Notes: generated from the sequence alone by a model not told the origin. Numbered from the stretch's first letter, positions 17,950 through 27,673 are shown. The stretch: 64,000 nt of DNA from Telluribacter sp035998675 (GCF_035998675.1 NZ_DASYHI010000002.1:124001-188000); one strand, 5' to 3'. Translations and numbers: made by a program.

Positions 17950-18458
17950 AATGGCCACAATTTACGGAAGCGCGGAATGGGGGCCAGCGTACCCTCATGA
18001 ACTACTTCGATCAGTACCCATACCAGCAGCAGATAGTTACCGTACATATAGGCCCGTAGGACCGCCAGGCATAAAAGTATGTGTATCATGCACTGCAGCA
18101 GAATAATAGCCAGCTGATGTCCTAGCCAGGGGAATAGCACTGTAGCGGTCATAATAAGGTAAGGATACCCAATGGGATCATAGATGTACTGCTGAGGTGT
18201 AGAGCTGGTTCTGAAAATGTACTGGTCTTCTTCTACCACATCGTCCAGCCCTTTAAAATAGCGTACATCCTCCACATCTATCAGAAAGTCACCTCCTCGG
18301 GTCAGGTGCTGGGCTGTCGACAGGAAGGGAGCCATCGAGTTGGTACTCATGGGATGCCCACGCCACTGGTAAAATGCCCACCACAGAGTTACTACCATAA
18401 GGAGCATTACGCCTGTATACAGAGTCCACTTTCTGCTATGGTATTCACTTAGAGTCAT
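17946..18458 (-). CDS. Short membrane protein, probably the truncated front of a GT-C/polymerase-type protein
   Basis: 170 residues: an N-terminal helix (LYTGVMLLMVVTLWWAFYQW), a soluble loop with YFKGLDDVVEEDQYIFR and SSTPQQYIYDPIGYPYLIMTATVLFPWLG, and two further hydrophobic stretches. The arrangement (one helix, a periplasmic loop with acidic residues, then helices) is like the beginning of GT-C glycosyltransferases, which normally have 400-600 residues. Here the frame stops just after the third or fourth helix and immediately meets the next glycosyltransferase start. It could be a genuine small protein or the remnant of a recombination junction. Family not recognised. Confidence 0.6.
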   Translation of the reverse strand: MTLSEYHSRKWTLYTGVMLLMVVTLWWAFYQWRGHPMSTNSMAPFLSTAQHLTRGGDFLIDVEDVRYFKGLDDVVEEDQYIFRTSSTPQQYIYDPIGYPYLIMTATVLFPWLGHQLAIILLQCMIHILLCLAVLRAYMYGNYLLLVWVLIEVVHEGTLAPIPRFRKLWPL

Positions 18459-19570
18459 CCCGAGTATTTCAAAAAAGAAATGATACGTCCGCTGGCTTCT
18501 CCGTCACCGTAGGGATTAGTACCAGTTGCCATTTGCTTATAGGCATCCTCACTTTCCCAGAGCTCCTCTATCCGATCAACAATCCGCTGACCATCCGTTC
18601 CTACCAATTGCACCGTACCGGCTTCCAGGGCTTCGGGACGTTCGGTGGTATCACGCATGACCAGTACCGGCTTACCGAGCGAGGGAGCTTCTTCCTGTAC
18701 CCCTCCCGAGTCCGTCAGAATTACCCAGCTATGCTTCATGGCGTAAACGAAGTCTGGGTACTCGAGCGGAGCTGTCAGGTACACATTCGGAATGTCAGTA
18801 AGGTACTGCTGTACGGGTTGCTGCACGTTGGGGTTGAGGTGTACCGGATACACTATGGCCAGTTTCGGGAAGCGTACCGCCAGTGTTCGGACTGCTTCGC
18901 ATATCTGCTTAAAGCCATCCCCGAAGTTTTCTCGACGGTGCCCCGTTACCAGCAGGACCCGCCTGTTGTTTCTGAACACCTCCTGTACCGTCGCGGGTAC
19001 CCGCTCCGAGAAGCCTGTGACTTTTTCCTTCGCCCACAGTAGCGCGTCAATGACGGTATTGCCGGTCAGGACGATACGTGTGCCGTCAATATTTTCTCTG
19101 AGCAGATTGTCTGCATTATGTTGGGTAGGAGCAAAGTAAGCCGATGCCAGGCGGTCGGTGATCAGTCGGTTGGCTTCCTCCGGGAAGGGCGACTGCAGGT
19201 TACCCGTACGAAGTCCGGCCTCGACGTGTCCTACTTTCACCCCCGCGTAGAAAGCGGCCAGCGAAGTCGCCATACAGGTAGTAGTATCACCGTGTACGAG
19301 TACCCAGTCGGGCCGGAAGTTATCCAGTACCTCCCGCATACCCTGTAGTACCCGACACGTAAGGTCAGTCAGGTTCTGGCCGGGCTGCATCACATCCAGA
19401 TCATAGTCCGGGGTAATCTCAAAAAAATCCAGTACCTGATCCAGCATCTGCCGGTGTTGCCCCGTCGAGCAGGACCTGTGCTCCAGGCCGGGCGTTCGGG
19501 AGAGTAGCTTGACCAGCGGGGCCATTTTGATGGCTTCGGGACGGGTACCAAATACAGTGAGTACTTTCAT
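18455..19570 (-). CDS. wecB: UDP-N-acetylglucosamine 2-epimerase (non-hydrolysing)
   Basis: 371 residues, the standard length for the non-hydrolysing epimerase that interconverts UDP-GlcNAc and UDP-ManNAc. Hallmarks are the N-terminal VFGTRPEAIKMAPL, VHGDTTTCMA, VGHVEAGLRT, FPEEANRLITDRLAS, GNTVIDALLW, TGHRRENFG and DSGGVQEEAPSLGKPVLVMRDTTERPEA. The product could feed the UDP-sugar dehydrogenase at the other end of the locus to give UDP-ManNAcA, or supply ManNAc to a glycosyltransferase. It overlaps both neighbours by 4 nt, so it is translated as part of the operon. Confidence 0.95.
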   Translation of the reverse strand: MKVLTVFGTRPEAIKMAPLVKLLSRTPGLEHRSCSTGQHRQMLDQVLDFFEITPDYDLDVMQPGQNLTDLTCRVLQGMREVLDNFRPDWVLVHGDTTTCMATSLAAFYAGVKVGHVEAGLRTGNLQSPFPEEANRLITDRLASAYFAPTQHNADNLLRENIDGTRIVLTGNTVIDALLWAKEKVTGFSERVPATVQEVFRNNRRVLLVTGHRRENFGDGFKQICEAVRTLAVRFPKLAIVYPVHLNPNVQQPVQQYLTDIPNVYLTAPLEYPDFVYAMKHSWVILTDSGGVQEEAPSLGKPVLVMRDTTERPEALEAGTVQLVGTDGQRIVDRIEELWESEDAYKQMATGTNPYGDGEASGRIISFLKYSG

Positions 19571-20808
19571 GGTATGGTTTCGGAATAAGAAGTACCGAGG
19601 TGCATTAACTGACCGCAGAATTGCCGATAGGCTTTTTCGGCACTATACTCTTCTTTCCATTGAGCTTTTATCTGCTCTCTTTGCTGGTGCTCTTTGAAGT
19701 GCTGATATACGTACAGGACACCTTCTACCACCTCTTCTACGGCCGGATTAGCTGGTAAAAGATACCCATTCTGCTGATGAATAACTATTTCGCCCGTACC
19801 ACCTACATCAGTAGCTACCACCGGAATTCCAGCCGACTGTACCTCCATAATTGAAACAGGTATGCCTTCTGACCGGCTCAGGTTTATAAATACGTCAATA
19901 GGGTAGGTACGGTAGTAGTCAAAGAGGCTTTTGTTCAGCGTATGCCCCCAGAGCTTATACGTCAGATTGGAGACCTGAGCAGCATTAATGACTGCCAGTA
20001 CAGATTCTTTGAGCAGGCCATCGCCAAAGTGATGCCATACTACCTGCCGGGTACTGTCCGTTTGGGCCAGCGCTACTACGGCCTGAGCTATCAGTTCAAC
20101 CCGCTTGACCGGATAAATGTTGGACACACTGACTATTCGTATAATGCCTTCTCCTGGGTCAGAAGCCTTATTCAGGATGTGATGGTCGACCGTCCCTAAC
20201 CGGCAAATATATATTTTGCTGGAGTCAGCTCCTTGTTTCAGGAGTTCACGGGCACCTGCTTCGGATATAGGATATAGCTGGTCTATATGAGCCAGTAGCT
20301 GCTTCCGGTAGGGAAAAAAGGGCGGGTTGTACAGGTTGGCATAGGCATCGTAGCCATGTACGCGGGTCACTACCCTGACATTATTCTCTTGCTTCACCTT
20401 ATATTCAGTAATAGCCTGCACCGTTCCGTTGAGCCAGTAGGAGTAGAAGGTACAGTCGGTTGGGTTATTGGTCACTAGCCACTTTTTTACCGCCCGGTAC
20501 TCTGAGTTGAATGTGTTAATTCTTTTAATGGCTTCCGCCGTGGCAGCATAACGGAGATGATACCACAGGCTCCTGTAAAAAGTGGCGGAGAGCAGGGAGG
20601 TAAACTTCCGGTTGGGTACGTCAAAAATGGCAGCCAGTGAGCTGTCAACTACAACGTTGGGAGGCAAAGGACGGACACCCTCCGGCTGACGTAGGGGAAG
20701 AAGTACTACGCGGAAGTACTCGCTCAGGTACGGGACTTCGGATTCCAGAAATGTCTCGGCATGGCCATACGGAAAAGAACCTGTAATCAGTATGATTCTG
20801 GGTTTCAT
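19567..20808 (-). CDS. GT4-family glycosyltransferase
   Basis: 413-residue GT-B glycosyltransferase. The N-terminus (PRIILITGSFPYGHAETFLESEVPYL) is the acceptor-side Rossmann start typical of colanic-acid type (WcaL-like) GT4 enzymes, and RVVTRVHGYDAYANLY the inter-domain region. The nucleotide-sugar domain has IRIVSVSNIYPVKRVELIAQAV and the retaining E-x7-E motif in LSRSEGIPVSIMEVQSAGIPVVATDVGGTGEIV. It would transfer a hexose from a nucleotide donor to the growing glycan. It overlaps wecB by 4 nt. Confidence 0.88.
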   Translation of the reverse strand: MKPRIILITGSFPYGHAETFLESEVPYLSEYFRVVLLPLRQPEGVRPLPPNVVVDSSLAAIFDVPNRKFTSLLSATFYRSLWYHLRYAATAEAIKRINTFNSEYRAVKKWLVTNNPTDCTFYSYWLNGTVQAITEYKVKQENNVRVVTRVHGYDAYANLYNPPFFPYRKQLLAHIDQLYPISEAGARELLKQGADSSKIYICRLGTVDHHILNKASDPGEGIIRIVSVSNIYPVKRVELIAQAVVALAQTDSTRQVVWHHFGDGLLKESVLAVINAAQVSNLTYKLWGHTLNKSLFDYYRTYPIDVFINLSRSEGIPVSIMEVQSAGIPVVATDVGGTGEIVIHQQNGYLLPANPAVEEVVEGVLYVYQHFKEHQQREQIKAQWKEEYSAEKAYRQFCGQLMHLGTSYSETIP

Positions 20809-20809
20809 A

Positions 20810-22135
20810 TCAGGTAGGTAGGGTTAGCCTGGCATTAGTGACTACCTCCTTGATGTTGGAGGCTATATCAGAGATACTCACCAAAGGAAACAGCGAAGCC
20901 ACGTATTTGTTATAGGGCATGTATTGGGCGCTGTGGCCCGCGGCGATCTGGATGAGTACCTGCTTTAATTCTTCATCCGACTTGACCACGTTGGGATAAG
21001 GGGGAGAAAGAAGGTACTTCTCGTTCTGGTACTGATGCACAAAGTTGATCAGCGACCATCCTTTGGGCGTTGAGGTGGGAGGGGTGGGGTGATAGTCAAT
21101 AATGAACGAAGGTGTTTCAAAAAAGCAGCATTCTACGCCCATCGTGGTACCAAAATGGAAGAATGCGGCAGCCTCCGCCATGGCATCATACTTCTCATAC
21201 AGGAGCGAAGCCGTTGTGAGTGATTGGAGCCGGTTAGTTTCTTCTACCTCCACATGAAGGAAGTCGGCCAGCGGAGCATATATTGATTGATTCTCCAGTA
21301 TAGGATACGTCCTAACCCGAACGACAAAGGGCAGCTTCAGTTCTTCGACCAGACTACTCAGTTTCTTTACAAAAGCCATCTCCTGCCTAACCAGGGGAGC
21401 ATACATGGTCGAGAAACCAAAATAAATATAAGCAGGGTCCTTCTTGGGCTGGGTAGGGTGCTGCTGAAGGTAATTAAAAATTTCGGCAAACTGAGAAGCG
21501 CCTACCACTTGTATGGCCTCCATTGAAATCCCATTTAATTCCGCGAGGTCTTTCTTTACTTCCTCGCACCAGACCAGGTACTTCACCCGCTGGCGCGGTA
21601 GGTTTTTTAGTTTGGCTGCGTGGTCCCAGCTGTACAGGTATACAGTTACACTTTTCCCGAGGTGGAGCAGGCGGGCCAGAAGTTCCACTTCGGTAATCTG
21701 CGAAAAGAATAAGTAGTGGTCTATGCCCTCTAAGTCGGTGCTATCAGACTGGTATATGTAAGACAGGTACTGGTCAAATGACAAAAACTTTGGAAGTGCG
21801 ATGGTCATCGGTAGCAGTACTTTCTCGGCCAGTTTACGGCGGGTGGCGTTGCGTATATTTGCTAATCCAAAATAAGTAACAACCTTGTAGTTGGTGATAC
21901 TGCTGGGCAAGTAGCCAAAGTACCGGAACAGCCACCGGAACGCTCTCCGCCGGGCCGAATCAGTAGTCCGGATCGTACGTATACCGGCTAGTCTATTGGC
22001 CCAATCCCGGTTGTCAAAACTTTGCGGGTCTCGCACCAGTGGTACTACCTCATACCGGTCCGATAGCTCGAGCAGCAGTTCTTTAATATCTTTCCGGTAG
22101 AATTCTTTTCCCAGTATAACGCCAAGACGCTGCAT
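20810..22135 (-). CDS. Putative GT-B surface-carbohydrate biosynthesis protein
   Basis: 441 residues with no transmembrane helix or signal. The N-terminus (RLGVILGKEFYRKDIKELLLELSDRYEVVPLV) and the C-terminal MAEAAAFFHFGTTMGVECCFFETPSFIIDYHPTP segment look like two Rossmann-like lobes of a GT-B enzyme of the kind annotated as surface-carbohydrate biosynthesis or CDP-glycerol-transferase-like proteins. I do not recognise the family firmly. Position inside the run of glycosyltransferases, 1-24 nt from its neighbours and on the same strand, supports a role in building the same glycan. Confidence 0.6.
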   Translation of the reverse strand: MQRLGVILGKEFYRKDIKELLLELSDRYEVVPLVRDPQSFDNRDWANRLAGIRTIRTTDSARRRAFRWLFRYFGYLPSSITNYKVVTYFGLANIRNATRRKLAEKVLLPMTIALPKFLSFDQYLSYIYQSDSTDLEGIDHYLFFSQITEVELLARLLHLGKSVTVYLYSWDHAAKLKNLPRQRVKYLVWCEEVKKDLAELNGISMEAIQVVGASQFAEIFNYLQQHPTQPKKDPAYIYFGFSTMYAPLVRQEMAFVKKLSSLVEELKLPFVVRVRTYPILENQSIYAPLADFLHVEVEETNRLQSLTTASLLYEKYDAMAEAAAFFHFGTTMGVECCFFETPSFIIDYHPTPPTSTPKGWSLINFVHQYQNEKYLLSPPYPNVVKSDEELKQVLIQIAAGHSAQYMPYNKYVASLFPLVSISDIASNIKEVVTNARLTLPT

Positions 22136-22158
22136 AGTACGCTAAGTGATTACTAATT

Positions 22159-23358
22159 TTATTGACTAACCTCCTCCAGTATCTGTATCCACTTTTTGGC
22201 CTGCACCTCTGCCTCAAACTGCTCAAGAACCCGCTCCCGACCTCTACGCCCGGCTTCTCGGCGACGCTCTTCACTTTCCAGCATATATAGTATACCTGCG
22301 GCTAGTCCTTCGGCCGTACGGTCTTTAACCAGGTAGCCGGTTGTTTCATCTACTACTTCTCGAATGCCACCTACATCCATGGCTACGATGGGTTTGGCAT
22401 AAAGCATAGCTTCGAGAATAGACAATGGAAAGGCCTCGGTTCGGGAAGGGAGCACGAATACATCAATGTCAATATAAAAATCTCCAACAGTGGAAGTGCT
22501 TGGTAAGATAGATAATTCATGTTGTAATCCATTCTGGGTAATTAACTCTTTCATGGATTTATAAAAGGTAGTCTCTTGCGCTGATGTGTCTAATCCGAGC
22601 CACGCAAAGCGTACTGGAATAGTAGCTGCCTGTTTTGCCAATATTATAGCTTTGATAAATGTATCCGCACCTTTAAGATAAGTAAATGAAGCAGAAACAC
22701 CTACTACCAAACACTGAGGTGGGCAATTCAAAGCGGCGCGATAATAGCCTTGCTGCGTAGAAATTGTTCGAGCCAGGCTGGCAGGTCCATGCAGCAGTTT
22801 TATCTTTTCAAACGGTACACCATACGTAGTATTATAAAATTCGCCAACTGCCTTTGAACATACAATCCAGGCAGAGGCTTTTGCTGCTAGCTGCTGTATC
22901 CAACTTTCCTTTATACGCAAAGTGACCAGGAAATCCATCTCATGAGCATGGACAATGATCGGTAGCTGCATCTGGATCGCTTGCCGTGCATGGGGAGTGT
23001 CATTCACGGTATTTATATAAATGACATCGGGCTTAACCCTATCACATACCCATTTGCAATATTTTCTTTTTAAAAAATGATAGGTAAAGGTAGATAGCTT
23101 GATCAAGGCATTTCGCATTCGAGATCGTTTATCCAAGGTAGAGGCAAACGATTTCTCCACTAACTGCGAAAGCGCATCATTGAGTACGCTCGAATCATTA
23201 TATATAGCAAACGGAATAATTGTTTTGGGAGAGGAAACCTGCTCAAGCAGATTCAGAAGTACCTGGGTAGCTCCACCACGAGTAGGTCTTGGAACAACAA
23301 ACAATATTCGTTTAGGGGTGTCTGCTTGTTTTTTCTTCATGATTAAGAAAGGGCTCAA
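22159..23358 (-). CDS. GT4-family glycosyltransferase
   Basis: 399-residue GT-B enzyme. The acceptor domain begins KRILFVVPRPTRGGATQVLLNLLEQV with the glycine-rich GGA loop; the middle has DVIYINTVNDTPHARQAIQ and IIVHAHEMDF; the donor domain has VVGVSASFTYLKGADTFIKAI and the E-x7-E motif in LPSRTEAFPLSILEAMLYAKPIVAMDVGGIREVV. Slightly AT-richer than wecB and its neighbours, hinting at separate acquisition. About 140 bp with no visible gene precede it (23359-23497), the largest gap in this part of the locus, so an internal promoter is possible. Confidence 0.88.
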   Translation of the reverse strand: MSPFLIMKKKQADTPKRILFVVPRPTRGGATQVLLNLLEQVSSPKTIIPFAIYNDSSVLNDALSQLVEKSFASTLDKRSRMRNALIKLSTFTYHFLKRKYCKWVCDRVKPDVIYINTVNDTPHARQAIQMQLPIIVHAHEMDFLVTLRIKESWIQQLAAKASAWIVCSKAVGEFYNTTYGVPFEKIKLLHGPASLARTISTQQGYYRAALNCPPQCLVVGVSASFTYLKGADTFIKAIILAKQAATIPVRFAWLGLDTSAQETTFYKSMKELITQNGLQHELSILPSTSTVGDFYIDIDVFVLPSRTEAFPLSILEAMLYAKPIVAMDVGGIREVVDETTGYLVKDRTAEGLAAGILYMLESEERRREAGRRGRERVLEQFEAEVQAKKWIQILEEVSQ

Positions 23359-23497
23359 CTACATTAGTAGCTGATCTACTGTATGTTTAATGCTTTCGGA
23401 ACTTGCTAATTATGCTTTTAAAGAACCAGTAGCAAAGACCTGCAAGTGAAGCTCCAATCTTTGGGCGTGGAATTATAATTAAAATCTTCTTTGTCTA

Positions 23498-24703
23498 TTA
23501 GCCTTCATATACATTTTCGTAGGAGCTCACACAATGTATCATATCAAATTTTAAGAAGGCTTCATGCGCCCTTTCCTTGTGTTGACAGAGGAGTTGCGGA
23601 TCAAATATATATTTACTCATTTTTTCGAGAAGTTCTTTTACTGAAGTACCTTCCGGCCGATAATGCAGAAGTTGGCCTGCTAATTGACCATCAGGTGTAC
23701 TCATCATATTTTTTATTTCCCCTATATCAGTACCTATTATAGGCTTACCACAGGCAAGATATTCAATTACTGTATTAGGAAAACTCTCACTTTCAATGTA
23801 GGAAGGGAAAAGCCCTACATCGAACTGCTGAACCCATTTGAGTACTTGTGCGGTAGCACCGATAAATACAATATAAGGTAAGTGCCCGTACTGTTGCTGC
23901 AGTTGCAATTGATATGCACCTCCGCCAACTAGTATCAGCCGGCATCGCACACCCTGCGAATGTAGCTGCTGAGTAGCAAGTATGGCCTCCTCCCAACCTT
24001 TTCGAGCTACAGCTCTGGAAACAAGTCCAAATGTAACAGTACCATCATCGGGTAGATTTTCCGGATTAGGCTCTAAAGTATCAGGCCGGTCAAAGCCTAA
24101 TGGTATAAAAACCGGATCATTTTTTAGTTGAAGTTTTTGCAAAGGAGCAGCATTTCTGGGCGTGAGAAGAACAATTCGATCGGCTAAGTTGAGTACCCAT
24201 TTTCTGTCCGCATATTGCCGCTTTTTGACAGGATGGGTATCTACATCAGACTGATTATAGCATCCATGCATGGAAATGACAAACTTTTGATTCCGCTTCT
24301 GCTTTACAAAATAGTGCGCGACCATCCAGTCGGCTGTCGCTAAATGCGAGTTAATTACCTGTATCCCGTGCTGCTGTACCAGTCCCTGAATAAGCGTTGA
24401 GAGCTTTCCGGCTTCCTGCTTTTTCTGTTTATAACTCGCTCTGTGAAGCCATGCATCCGAAAGTCGGGAAACAGTATATATACATTTCCAAAGTACCTTC
24501 TGAGGAAAAGACAACGTTTTGTCAAAATAGACCAGCTGTACTTCTTCTGAAATTCTTTCCAGTATGAGAGGTGAGCGTTTGGCAGGATTTATATCGAGTA
24601 AGTAGACGCCGTTTCCACGCTTAGCGAGATTATTAGCCAGCCTCACTATAAATACTTCCGCGCCACCAATGTCCAGAGAATTTATGACGAGCAAAATATT
24701 CAT
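23498..24703 (-). CDS. GT4-family glycosyltransferase
   Basis: 401 residues. N-terminal MNILLVINSLDIGGAEVFIVRLANNLAKRG is the classical GT4 acceptor-domain start with the GGAE loop. The donor domain shows VTFGLVSRAVARKGWEEAI, LILVGGGAYQLQLQQQYG and FPSYIESESFPNTVIEYLACGKPIIGTDIGEI with the conserved E-x7-E spacing. It overlaps the upstream glycosyltransferase by 4 nt (ATGA). Predicted to act on the inner face of the cytoplasmic membrane; donor unknown. Confidence 0.88.
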   Translation of the reverse strand: MNILLVINSLDIGGAEVFIVRLANNLAKRGNGVYLLDINPAKRSPLILERISEEVQLVYFDKTLSFPQKVLWKCIYTVSRLSDAWLHRASYKQKKQEAGKLSTLIQGLVQQHGIQVINSHLATADWMVAHYFVKQKRNQKFVISMHGCYNQSDVDTHPVKKRQYADRKWVLNLADRIVLLTPRNAAPLQKLQLKNDPVFIPLGFDRPDTLEPNPENLPDDGTVTFGLVSRAVARKGWEEAILATQQLHSQGVRCRLILVGGGAYQLQLQQQYGHLPYIVFIGATAQVLKWVQQFDVGLFPSYIESESFPNTVIEYLACGKPIIGTDIGEIKNMMSTPDGQLAGQLLHYRPEGTSVKELLEKMSKYIFDPQLLCQHKERAHEAFLKFDMIHCVSSYENVYEG

Positions 24704-25782
24704 AATGACATTCCGGTAAGTTTTTTATATAGCTGTTCCATTTGCCCTGCCACCAGCGGCCAGGCATACGCTTCTTCAGCCTTTTCACGAAGTACCTGAC
24801 CCATCCTTATTCGTTCCGAAGGTTGAGCTATTAAATGCAGAATAGCCTCGGCAAACAGTTCCGGTTTGTTATCCTGGAATATCCTGGCTCCGGCAGCGGG
24901 TACATATTCCTTTACTCCTCCCACGCCGGTAGAAAGTATTGGCAAACCACTCGCCATAGCTTCCAGTAAGGCATTATTAGCGGAGCTATCCAACAAAGGT
25001 AGAGTGAGTAAGGCGGCCTCCCGATACAGGTTGGCTAGTTGAGTATCCGTCAGGCCAGGATGAAATGTTACCTGAGGATTCTGAGCTAGTTTTAAGAGCA
25101 GGGGATTGGTGGCATCATGTACCTGAGGTTTAAATACCAAATCGAAACTAATCGTATCTGTTTTTTCTGACACCAGACGTACTACTTCTTCAAGGCAAGC
25201 AATGTCACGCAGCCATTGTCCTACGTACAGACACTTGCCGGACATCTTTGTATCGGTGGGGGGGGTAAAGAAATCGACAGCTACCCCATGTGGTACTACA
25301 TGAATTTTTTCAGGACTCATGTATTTCGCGAAGAAAGCTTCTGAAACAGAATCAAGAACAATGAGGGCATCAAGTTCATTTAGCCAATAAGGAGCTAAGC
25401 GATTTACCTTCCACCAGGAAGGGGGCTGATGGGCCGTAGCTACTAATTTTACACCCGGGAAAAACTTCTTACGGAGGTAGGGGAGCACTCCCAGGGTATC
25501 TTCAAGGTATAACACGTGGATTACATCAACCCTCTGCTTTATCGTTTTCCAGGCAGCTGACAGCTCCATTTGAAATCCCTGAACTTTATAAAAAGGGGTT
25601 GCGTGTATGTGTTTTTTTAAGAAGCGCATCAATGGCCCGACTCCGCGTACAGCACGCTTTCTGTTTCGCCATACAGAGAAGATGGTCGTTTCATTGAGCC
25701 TGCCCAATGCTTCACTTAATTGGTCATACCCACTATACTGGCCCATGTGCGGGAAGCGGTCTCTGAGAAGTAGCACGTTCAT
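24700..25782 (-). CDS. GT4-family glycosyltransferase
   Basis: 360-residue GT-B enzyme with MNVLLLRDRFPHMGQYSGYDQLSEAL at the N-terminus, DVIHVLYLEDTLGVLPYLRK and KLVATAHQPPSWW in the acceptor domain, and a donor domain with CLYVGQWLRDIACLEEVVRLV and LLTLPLLDSSANNALLEAMASGLPILSTGVGGVKEYV. The first acidic residue of the E-x7-E motif is Asp (LLDSSANNALLE), a common variation. It overlaps both flanking glycosyltransferases by 4 nt, so all three are translated together. Confidence 0.86.
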   Translation of the reverse strand: MNVLLLRDRFPHMGQYSGYDQLSEALGRLNETTIFSVWRNRKRAVRGVGPLMRFLKKHIHATPFYKVQGFQMELSAAWKTIKQRVDVIHVLYLEDTLGVLPYLRKKFFPGVKLVATAHQPPSWWKVNRLAPYWLNELDALIVLDSVSEAFFAKYMSPEKIHVVPHGVAVDFFTPPTDTKMSGKCLYVGQWLRDIACLEEVVRLVSEKTDTISFDLVFKPQVHDATNPLLLKLAQNPQVTFHPGLTDTQLANLYREAALLTLPLLDSSANNALLEAMASGLPILSTGVGGVKEYVPAAGARIFQDNKPELFAEAILHLIAQPSERIRMGQVLREKAEEAYAWPLVAGQMEQLYKKLTGMSL

Positions 25783-26939
25783 TGAGGGGCTTCTGTATGA
25801 AAACTGTTGTTAATATATAAAAGCCTGAGAGTGTCAGAGATCATAACCTCCCGGGAAAACTGCCTGGACTTTTCTTTTGCTCTTAGAGCCATACACTTCA
25901 TTTGGTCGCTGTTAGACAAGGCCCAGCGTAGTTTCTGTGTCAGATCCGGTGCATCGTCTTTTTCAAAAATAATACCTTCCTGCTCGTGTCCAATGAGTTC
26001 TGGAATACTACTGGCATTTGATGCGACAATTGGTACTCCTGCCGCCATTGCTTCCAGTAAAGCAAAAGATTGCCCTTCTGAGCGACTTGCCAAAACAAAA
26101 AGCTCTGCCTGCTGAAGCCAATCGGACACATCTGACCGTCGCCCCAGAAACAGTACTTTATCTGATACCTTCAATTCCTTAGCCAGCTTTTCCAGCTCTT
26201 CTCTCAATTCGCCCTCTCCAAGCAGAGCAAGTGTATACTCAGGAAAATGGACCTGAGCAGTAGCGTAAGCCCGGAGGAGAAGGTCTATACCCTTTTGGTA
26301 GGACAGCCGCCCCACTGCCACTATCAGGTGCTTGTGTCCATTGGCAATAGCAACATTCCGGCCCTGGGCGAGCGACGCAGGATAGGCTACTCCATTATAA
26401 ATAAGATGAATGTCAGATTCCGGAAGATTAAACGCATTGCATAGGATTTTGCGGTTGTTTTCTGAAACTGCTACCCATTCCTGATGATGGGCCTTGGCCC
26501 ACAGGTACCTGCGCCGAAGCTTGGATGAAATTTTAAATTTTTCGCTTACAAGCTGATACGTTACAACTGTCCGAATCCTAAGTAATGCACAGGCAAGGAG
26601 TAACTCGGTGGCAGTATCGGGCCAGGGCAGGCTTACATGCACCACATAAGGGCGCTTCTTTAGTAACACTACAACTATTCTTAGAATATCCCAGCCAAAA
26701 CGTATCCGTCTGAACCTCCCGGGAGACCGGTAATGGAGTATCAGTGGGGTAAATGAAGTTTCAAAAGTAGAAAATGCTTTACGCAGACTAGCTGTTTCTG
26801 CTAATTCAGAAAACAGAGTATGTACTTGATATCCTTGTTTATGAACAGCTCTGGCTATGGTCAGGGCGTACTCTTCGCAGCCTCCATGCGCCCGGGAAGG
26901 AAAAGCAATAACTACGGACTTTTTAGGAGAGGTATTCAA
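25779..26939 (-). CDS. GT4-family glycosyltransferase
   Basis: 386 residues. The acceptor domain begins SVVIAFPSRAHGGCEEYALTIARAVHKQGYQV with the GG-x-EE loop of GT4 enzymes. The donor domain has HLIVAVGRLSYQKGIDLLLRAYA, LALLGEGELREELEKLAKEL, VLFLGRRSDVSDWLQQAELFVL and the strong ASRSEGQSFALLEAMAAGVPIVASNASSIPELI, which carries both catalytic-region glutamates. This is the most canonical GT4 of the series. It starts 8 nt after the stop of the upstream methyltransferase. Confidence 0.9.
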   Translation of the reverse strand: MNTSPKKSVVIAFPSRAHGGCEEYALTIARAVHKQGYQVHTLFSELAETASLRKAFSTFETSFTPLILHYRSPGRFRRIRFGWDILRIVVVLLKKRPYVVHVSLPWPDTATELLLACALLRIRTVVTYQLVSEKFKISSKLRRRYLWAKAHHQEWVAVSENNRKILCNAFNLPESDIHLIYNGVAYPASLAQGRNVAIANGHKHLIVAVGRLSYQKGIDLLLRAYATAQVHFPEYTLALLGEGELREELEKLAKELKVSDKVLFLGRRSDVSDWLQQAELFVLASRSEGQSFALLEAMAAGVPIVASNASSIPELIGHEQEGIIFEKDDAPDLTQKLRWALSNSDQMKCMALRAKEKSRQFSREVMISDTLRLLYINNSFHTEAPQ

Positions 26940-26947
26940 TTGTTCAG

Positions 26948-27661
26948 CTATTTATAGGCAATAACATACAGCCCGAGAGCCATCGAATGATTGGTGAACT
27001 CTGTGGGTGGTTTGTCTCTTTTCAGGAGCCAGTTAATCAGGGGAATACTTATCCTCTTGAGACGGTTTCTGGTACGGGGTGAGCGTACCTCAATGGTGAT
27101 TACATGGGTAATAATCTGGGCCAATGTGGCAAGCCATCCGCCGGTGGCACCTACAGTAATAGTTTCTTTACTGAAGCCGGCATCCTGTAAAATCCGATTT
27201 AAAGAGAAGGGAGTATAGCGGTATTCATCATAGGGTACTTCATGAAATGGCCAGAAGAAAGGAACGGTCAAAAAGAGAATTCCTCCGGGCTTCAAAATTC
27301 TATACATTTCGGATGCTACCTCAGTAGCGTTAGGTAAGTGCTCAAACACTTCCGTAGCCATACAAGTATCCGCAGAGTCGTTGTCGAACGGAAGCATTTT
27401 TCCATCCCAGTAAACATCGGGAGGAGTACTTGCATGGTAAGGGCTACCAGGCCAGTCAACGCCGATATAGCTGGTAATAGCAGGGTTCTTTGTCAGGTGA
27501 CCCCGATAGGGCATACGGCCACAACCTACGTCAATGAGAGTACCTTTAAGCTTAGACCTTTGGTTAGTAATGGTCTGGAGCAGGAGCTTCCGAATTACAA
27601 ACAGGGCATAATGGTGTTGTAATGATGGAGCGAGGAATTCATCAGGAGGCCTGTTGCTCAT
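26948..27661 (-). CDS. Class I SAM-dependent methyltransferase
   Basis: 237-residue methyltransferase of the Methyltransf_11 type. Motif I is LIDVGCGRMPYRG, with motif II/III in DTCMATEVFEHLPNATEVASEMYRILKPGGILFLTVPFFWPFHE. It lacks membrane segments. Placed two genes after Wzt and beside a second methyltransferase, it is a candidate for methylating a sugar of the exported glycan. In ABC-exported O-antigens a terminal methyl group often stops chain growth and is read by the carbohydrate-binding domain of Wzt; that role here is inferred from position only. Confidence 0.85.
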   Translation of the reverse strand: MSNRPPDEFLAPSLQHHYALFVIRKLLLQTITNQRSKLKGTLIDVGCGRMPYRGHLTKNPAITSYIGVDWPGSPYHASTPPDVYWDGKMLPFDNDSADTCMATEVFEHLPNATEVASEMYRILKPGGILFLTVPFFWPFHEVPYDEYRYTPFSLNRILQDAGFSKETITVGATGGWLATLAQIITHVITIEVRSPRTRNRLKRISIPLINWLLKRDKPPTEFTNHSMALGLYVIAYK

Positions 27662-27673
27662 ACAGTTAAGGCA

